Shown one piece after another: positions 60,739-64,000 of a DNA stretch of 64,000 nt. The DNA is from Enorma phocaeensis (GTDB lineage Bacteria; Actinomycetota; Coriobacteriia; Coriobacteriales; Coriobacteriaceae), in the NCBI RefSeq assembly GCF_900186505.1, contig NZ_LT891969.1:577496-641495 (forward strand), in the 5' to 3' direction. Position numbers and translations under genes: made by a program. The notes beneath the pieces are model-generated. The model was given only the letters and a program-made list of their open reading frames with translations. It did no database searches and was not told where the DNA came from. The number at the start of each line of letters is the position of its first letter. Position 1 is the stretch's first letter.

Positions 60739-61476
60739 CTATTTTAGCGTAAAGGCAGGGTCGAACACCACTCTACCCAAACGGATGAGCGTGGAGCCCT
60801 CGAGGACGGCCTCCTCGAAGTCTTCGCTCATGCCGCAGGAAAGCTCGGCGAGATCGAGCTCGGGATGGCTGTCGGCGAGCTCATCCCTAAGCTCGCGCAA
60901 CCCCTCGAACGTCGACCGCGCGATATCCTTATCCCCCTGCGGCGCCATGGTCATAAGCCCCTGGATGCGAATTCCACGAAGCTCCACCAACTCGGCCATC
61001 GAACGGCGGAGCTCATCGGGCTCGAAGCCCGACTTCGAAGCCTCGCCGGATACGTTGACCTCGAGGAGCACCGCTTGGGGACCTGCCATGGCGCCCTCAT
61101 CCATGCGGCGCTCCGCTCGAGCGGATACCGCTTCGGCAAGATGGGCAGAGCTGATGGAGTGGATGCACGTCGCCCGCCCGAGGACCGTGTTGATCTTGTT
61201 CTTCTGGAGGTTGCCGATCATATCGAAGCTCAGCTCCGGGAGCTTTGGGACGAGGGCGAGCCCTTCGAGCTTGCGGACGAGCTCCTGGGGCCGGTTCTCG
61301 CCAAACAACCGGTATCCCGCCTCGATCGCGGCGAGCACCTGCGGCACATCGACGGTCTTCGACACCGCCATGACCTTGACATCCTCGACGGAGCGGCCTG
61401 CGCGCTCCGCAGCCGCCGCGACGCGTCCCATGATCGAAGCGCGGCGCGAACGGATCGCTTCGAGATATTCCTCCAT
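60739..61476 (-). CDS. PLP-homeostasis protein (YggS/YlmE family)
   Basis: A 245-residue single-barrel PLP-binding protein. The lysine that holds PLP is in KVMAVSKTVDVPQV near residue 40. RLFGENRPQELVRKLEGL and SFDMIGNLQKNKINTVL correspond to the family's GENyvQE and hhIGhLQsNK. LLEVNVSGEASKSGFEPDEL, GLMTMAPQG and LSCGMSEDFEEAVLEGSTLIRLGRVVF complete the fold. It lies in the sepF operon, the common arrangement in actinobacteria. It maintains PLP and amino acid balance. Confidence 0.92.
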   Translation of the reverse strand: MEEYLEAIRSRRASIMGRVAAAAERAGRSVEDVKVMAVSKTVDVPQVLAAIEAGYRLFGENRPQELVRKLEGLALVPKLPELSFDMIGNLQKNKINTVLGRATCIHSISSAHLAEAVSARAERRMDEGAMAGPQAVLLEVNVSGEASKSGFEPDELRRSMAELVELRGIRIQGLMTMAPQGDKDIARSTFEGLRELRDELADSHPELDLAELSCGMSEDFEEAVLEGSTLIRLGRVVFDPAFTLK

Positions 61477-61596
61477 GAATGCCTTCCTTCACATCGATAC
61501 ACCTTCATACTAGCGCAGGGCGCAGCCGCAACGACTGCGACCGCGCCCCATCACGTAAGGTTTACGATGCGCCGCACCCACGGGGTGCGAGAAGCG

Positions 61597-62466
61597 CTAC
61601 TTTTCCTCGGCGTCCGGCTCCTCATCCTCAAGATCGTCCTCGTCGACAGCGCTCTCGATGAGGCGCTTGAGCTCGGTGGGGACCTCCTCGACGGGAATGG
61701 CGGCGACGGCGCGCGCATCGACATCGGGTCGCAGCAGCACGCCCTCGCCCGAGGGGATGCGCAGGGCGTCGAGGTCCTCGTCATCGAACTTGGCGAGGTC
61801 GACCTGGTTCATGCGCTGACCGGTAAGCAGGAACATGACGCGCCCAGCGGCATCGATGGCATACTGCGCGCAACGGTCGAGGTAACGGGAGACCATGATC
61901 ACGCGGCGGAGGTCGTCATAGGAGCTGTCGTCTCCGAGCTGGACAGCTGCCATGCGGTTGTAGGCACGGAAAAATTCCTCGTAGATACCGTGCGCGGACT
62001 CTTCCTGCTCGTTGAGCACGCGCAAAAGCCCGAGGTCGTTCACGACGAGCACCGAGGCGGCCGTTCCCATGACGCGGTAGACGACCGAAGCCTCCTGGCC
62101 CACGAGCTCGATGAGCTCGTCGGGCAGCTCGATATCGGAGGAGATGCGCAGCTTGGCGGCGCGGGCGATGCGGCGTACCTTGTCGCACATGCGCTGCAGG
62201 CAGAAGTCGGTGTAGATGATGGTCTGGAGCAGGCGGAAGTCCGAGGCGACGGGGCCCTGCGTGGCGATGAGGTTATAGCAGAGCGCCTCGAGGTTTGCGC
62301 AGCGCGCGTCGATGCGCAGCGTCTTGTTCATCGCCTTCGTCGCGAGCTTGCGATCGCCCGCCACGAAAGCGTTCACGGCCTCATGAAGGGTGAGGTCGAT
62401 GGCCTCGTAGATGGAGAGCATCTCGCGGCGGGCCTCTACGAGCTGGCGGTAGAACAGTTTGCGCAT
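61597..62466 (-). CDS. phoU: Phosphate-signalling protein PhoU
   Basis: A 289-residue all-helical PhoU. Two three-helix bundles are visible: LTLHEAVNAFVAGDRKLATKAMNKTLRIDARCANLEALCYNLIATQGPVASDFRLLQTIIYTDFCLQRMCDKVRRIARAA (residues ~27-105), and RVMGTAASVLVVNDLGLLRVLNEQEESAHGIYEEFF with MVSRYLDRCAQYAIDAAGRVMFLLTG (~130-215). An acidic C-terminal tail (DEDDLEDEEPDAEEK) is an extension. It sits between pgeF and ylmE, inside an otherwise standard division-tail gene order. A two-copy Pho-box-like repeat lies upstream. Confidence 0.88.
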   Translation of the reverse strand: MRKLFYRQLVEARREMLSIYEAIDLTLHEAVNAFVAGDRKLATKAMNKTLRIDARCANLEALCYNLIATQGPVASDFRLLQTIIYTDFCLQRMCDKVRRIARAAKLRISSDIELPDELIELVGQEASVVYRVMGTAASVLVVNDLGLLRVLNEQEESAHGIYEEFFRAYNRMAAVQLGDDSSYDDLRRVIMVSRYLDRCAQYAIDAAGRVMFLLTGQRMNQVDLAKFDDEDLDALRIPSGEGVLLRPDVDARAVAAIPVEEVPTELKRLIESAVDEDDLEDEEPDAEEK

Positions 62467-62526
62467 TACGGCTCCAATCGGTGTAGGACTAGGAGGGACA
62501 CCTAAGCGTCTCTAGTCTATGCGCCG

Positions 62527-62548
62527 AATGTAAGCTCACGGTAAGCTC
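62527..62548 (-). promoter_or_regulatory. Pho-box-like direct repeat upstream of phoU
   Basis: On the minus strand GAGCTTACCGT (62538-62548) is followed immediately by GAGCTTACATT (62527-62537): an 11-bp direct repeat identical in the first eight positions. A TAGACT -10-like hexamer follows about 8 nt later. The CTTAC core matches the GTTAC of the pit repeats. Confidence 0.6.
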
Positions 62549-62609
62549 CATGCGAGCAGCAGGCAAGCTCAAAGCCCTAACGGAGCATGTACGGTCGCCA
62601 GCCCGGCTG

Positions 62610-63401
62610 CTACGGCCGCATCACCGCGACGGCACCATGGCGGCCGCAGGCACCGCCCTCGCCGCGGTAGGAATAGAACCGATCGGTCCCGGATAGTGTG
62701 GAGAGGCCCGTATCGAAGACGGACTGCTCCCCCACACCCGCCTCGACAAGCGACGAACGGATCGCCGCAGAGAGGTCGAGGAGACGGGAGCCAGGCCGCA
62801 CCGAGCCGGGATAGAGCGCGGCGAACTTGTCGATGAGCTCAGCGGAGACCTCGTACTCGCTGCCGAGGATATGCGGTCCAATGTATGCCTTGAGCGTTGC
62901 CGGGTCACAGGAAAGCTCCCCAGCGAGCATCCGCGCCGCCTTGCCCGCGATGCCCGCGTACGTGCCCTTCCAGCCGGAATGCACGACGGCGAACCCGTGC
63001 TCGCCGATGATGACCACCGGCACGCAGTCAGCGAAGCAGAGGAGGACCGGCACGCCGGGAGCGAGGCACACGATCGCGTCCGCACCCTCCGAGACCTGAG
63101 TGCGCACATGATCGAGCTCGTCTGCATCCGCGGTACGAACGACCGCCACCTCGTCGCCGTGAACCTGATTGGGCACGAGCAGGTTGCAGGAATACTCCTC
63201 GGCATCGAGGGCAGCGAGCACGCGGCGGCGGTTCTCCGCCACCGCAGCAGGATCATCGCCCACGTGCGCACCGAGGTTCAAAGAGTCGTACGGGGGCTCT
63301 GAAACGCCGCCCGTGCGCTCGGTGAAGCCGAAGGCTACCCGCCCGTCTAGATCCCCCACCATCGCGATGCCGTCGCGTTCAACACGTGCCAAGCTTCGCA
63401 T
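62610..63401 (-). CDS. pgeF: Purine nucleoside phosphorylase/laccase-domain protein (PgeF/YfiH)
   Basis: A 263-residue multicopper-laccase-like (YfiH/YlmD/PgeF) protein. FGFTERTGGVSEPPYDSLNLGAHVGDDPAAVAENRRRV is the typical N-terminal stretch. The zinc histidine and cysteine sites lie in NQVHGDEVAVV, CFADCVPVVIIGEHGFAVVHSGWKGTYAGIAGKAA, and GPHILGSEYEV. Family members act as purine nucleoside phosphorylases and correct misincorporated peptidoglycan residues. GGAAAGGGG precedes the ATG at 63401. It heads the division-tail gene run. Confidence 0.9.
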   Translation of the reverse strand: MRSLARVERDGIAMVGDLDGRVAFGFTERTGGVSEPPYDSLNLGAHVGDDPAAVAENRRRVLAALDAEEYSCNLLVPNQVHGDEVAVVRTADADELDHVRTQVSEGADAIVCLAPGVPVLLCFADCVPVVIIGEHGFAVVHSGWKGTYAGIAGKAARMLAGELSCDPATLKAYIGPHILGSEYEVSAELIDKFAALYPGSVRPGSRLLDLSAAIRSSLVEAGVGEQSVFDTGLSTLSGTDRFYSYRGEGGACGRHGAVAVMRP

Positions 63402-63718
63402 GTCGAACCCCTTTCCATACTGATCGCCGACGCCCATTACAGTTTGAGAAGTAGTTAGCCCAATCGCTTAAGCCATCCGCTTAGACGGTCGGACTACGAT
63501 TGACATATGTCCCGAGGGACTGCCGATCGGGCGCCCGCGGACGGCCTTATGCCCCTGCCCCTTGAGGGCCCGGGGGGTGTTGCCGACGCGGGCGCCGCTG
63601 CTTCTGACGACTAATAGGAAACTGCCGGGCTCCTCCGACCAAAGAGCGCCACGGCCAGGTAATGTGGGTGTCGCGCGAGGCAGCATTCCGATCGACCGAC
63701 GATTGGAAGGATACCATC
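63402..63718 (+). ncRNA. Structured left end of an IS110 element, candidate bridge RNA
   Basis: There is no gene between pgeF and the transposase. From about 63475 the stretch is strongly structured: perfect 10-bp arms GGCGCCCGCG (63530-63539) and CGCGGGCGCC (63587-63596) enclose a second hairpin (GCCCCTGCCC with GGGCCCGGGG, 63551-63576 approximately) separated by an internal loop. Further short hairpins flank it. IS110 elements encode a bridge RNA in the non-coding end next to the recombinase gene, and this stretch has the right position, size and shape. The left boundary of the element cannot be fixed without a second copy. Confidence 0.4.
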
Positions 63719-64000
63719 ATGCTGACCGAAGCCACCGCCTGCCCTGCCGTAATAGGCCTCGACGTCGGGAAGTTCTCCCATTGGGCGTGCCACGTGACCA
63801 GGCAGGGCGAGATCCTCGCCAGCGGCCCCGTGGCCAACACCGAGCATGACCTGGACAGCCTGTTCGCCCGAGTGGATGCAGGGACGCTGGTCGTCGTCGA
63901 CCAAGTGCGCAACATCGGGTCGCTGGCGATATCGAGGGCAAGGCTGGCCGGGCTGCCCGTCGCCTACCTGCCGGGAATCGCCGCCCACGGAGCTGCCAAG
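63719..64000 (+). CDS. IS110-family transposase, N-terminal part (runs off the window)
   Basis: The first 94 codons of a DEDD-type recombinase. VIGLDVGKFSHWACHVTRQGEILASGPVANTEHDLDSLF shows the first catalytic Asp (GLDVGK), and VVVDQVRNIGSLAISRARLAGLPVAYLPGIAAHGAAK the second acidic position in its typical actinobacterial form, followed by the LPG-type strand. The catalytic C-terminal Tnp_20 domain lies beyond the window end. GGAAGG lies 8 nt before the ATG. An intact reading frame here suggests a recently active element. Confidence 0.88.
   Translation, partial: MLTEATACPAVIGLDVGKFSHWACHVTRQGEILASGPVANTEHDLDSLFARVDAGTLVVVDQVRNIGSLAISRARLAGLPVAYLPGIAAHGAAK

Overview
The window is a high-GC (roughly 60%) bacterial chromosome segment packed with housekeeping genes. 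The gene set fits a Coriobacteriia gut actinobacterium, most likely Collinsella or a close relative: SepF/YggT/DivIVA cell-division genes, a formate/tetrahydrofolate one-carbon cluster, a class A RNase P RNA, a Vsr/DUF559-type endonuclease-fold protein, and G+C-rich codon use with strong GGAGG-type ribosome sites. The taxonomic call is inference from gene content; no rRNA is present.

Layout. 0.4-3.4 kb: a DUF559-like protein in a lower-GC stretch, the manganese exporter MntP, and a Cys/Met-metabolism PLP-fold protein that appears to have lost its PLP lysine. 3.5-9.1 kb: thrS behind a hairpin-rich leader, a zinc-ribbon membrane protein, a HisJ-like phosphatase, folC, and the C-terminal remnant of an MscS channel. 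9.4-16.7 kb: a LysR regulator and a one-carbon block (fau, a FocA-type formate channel, folE, folD, fchA, fhs), nearly all on the minus strand, with two possible short genes. 16.8-27.1 kb: valS, a mannose-6-phosphate isomerase, a CLC antiporter with fluoride-type motifs, a TauE/SafE permease, and tig-clpP-clpX next to tRNA-Leu.

27.2-45.1 kb is the carbohydrate region. It begins with a translationally coupled pair (a ParB-like/BMP fusion and a calcineurin-type phosphoesterase), followed by a GH36 alpha-galactosidase, a LacI regulator with its own operators, malQ, a GH13 alpha-glucosidase, a four-gene sugar ABC importer facing an AraC regulator, and a GH13 amylosucrase-like enzyme. Together these would import alpha-linked oligosaccharides, cleave them and rearrange glucans in the cytoplasm.

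45.2-56.8 kb: gdhA, tRNA-Gly and tRNA-Pro, a diacylglycerol kinase-type lipid kinase, an alpha/beta hydrolase, metY, a C_GCAxxG_C_C protein, a YigZ protein, a pit-DUF47 phosphate uptake pair with a Pho-box-like promoter, rnpB, a FucO-type dehydrogenase and a nitroreductase. 56.8-63.4 kb: pspA, a TPM-domain protein, then the cell-division tail divIVA-yggT-sepF-ylmE, with phoU (carrying a second Pho-box-like repeat) and pgeF at the upstream end. The window closes inside an IS110-family transposase gene, preceded by a strongly structured non-coding stretch that is a candidate bridge-RNA region.

The best leads are the cytosolic ParB/BMP fusion with its coupled phosphoesterase, the two Pho-box-like promoters, the candidate bridge-RNA region, the PLP-less pseudoenzyme, and terminator-like hairpins placed directly before the starts of thrS and clpP.
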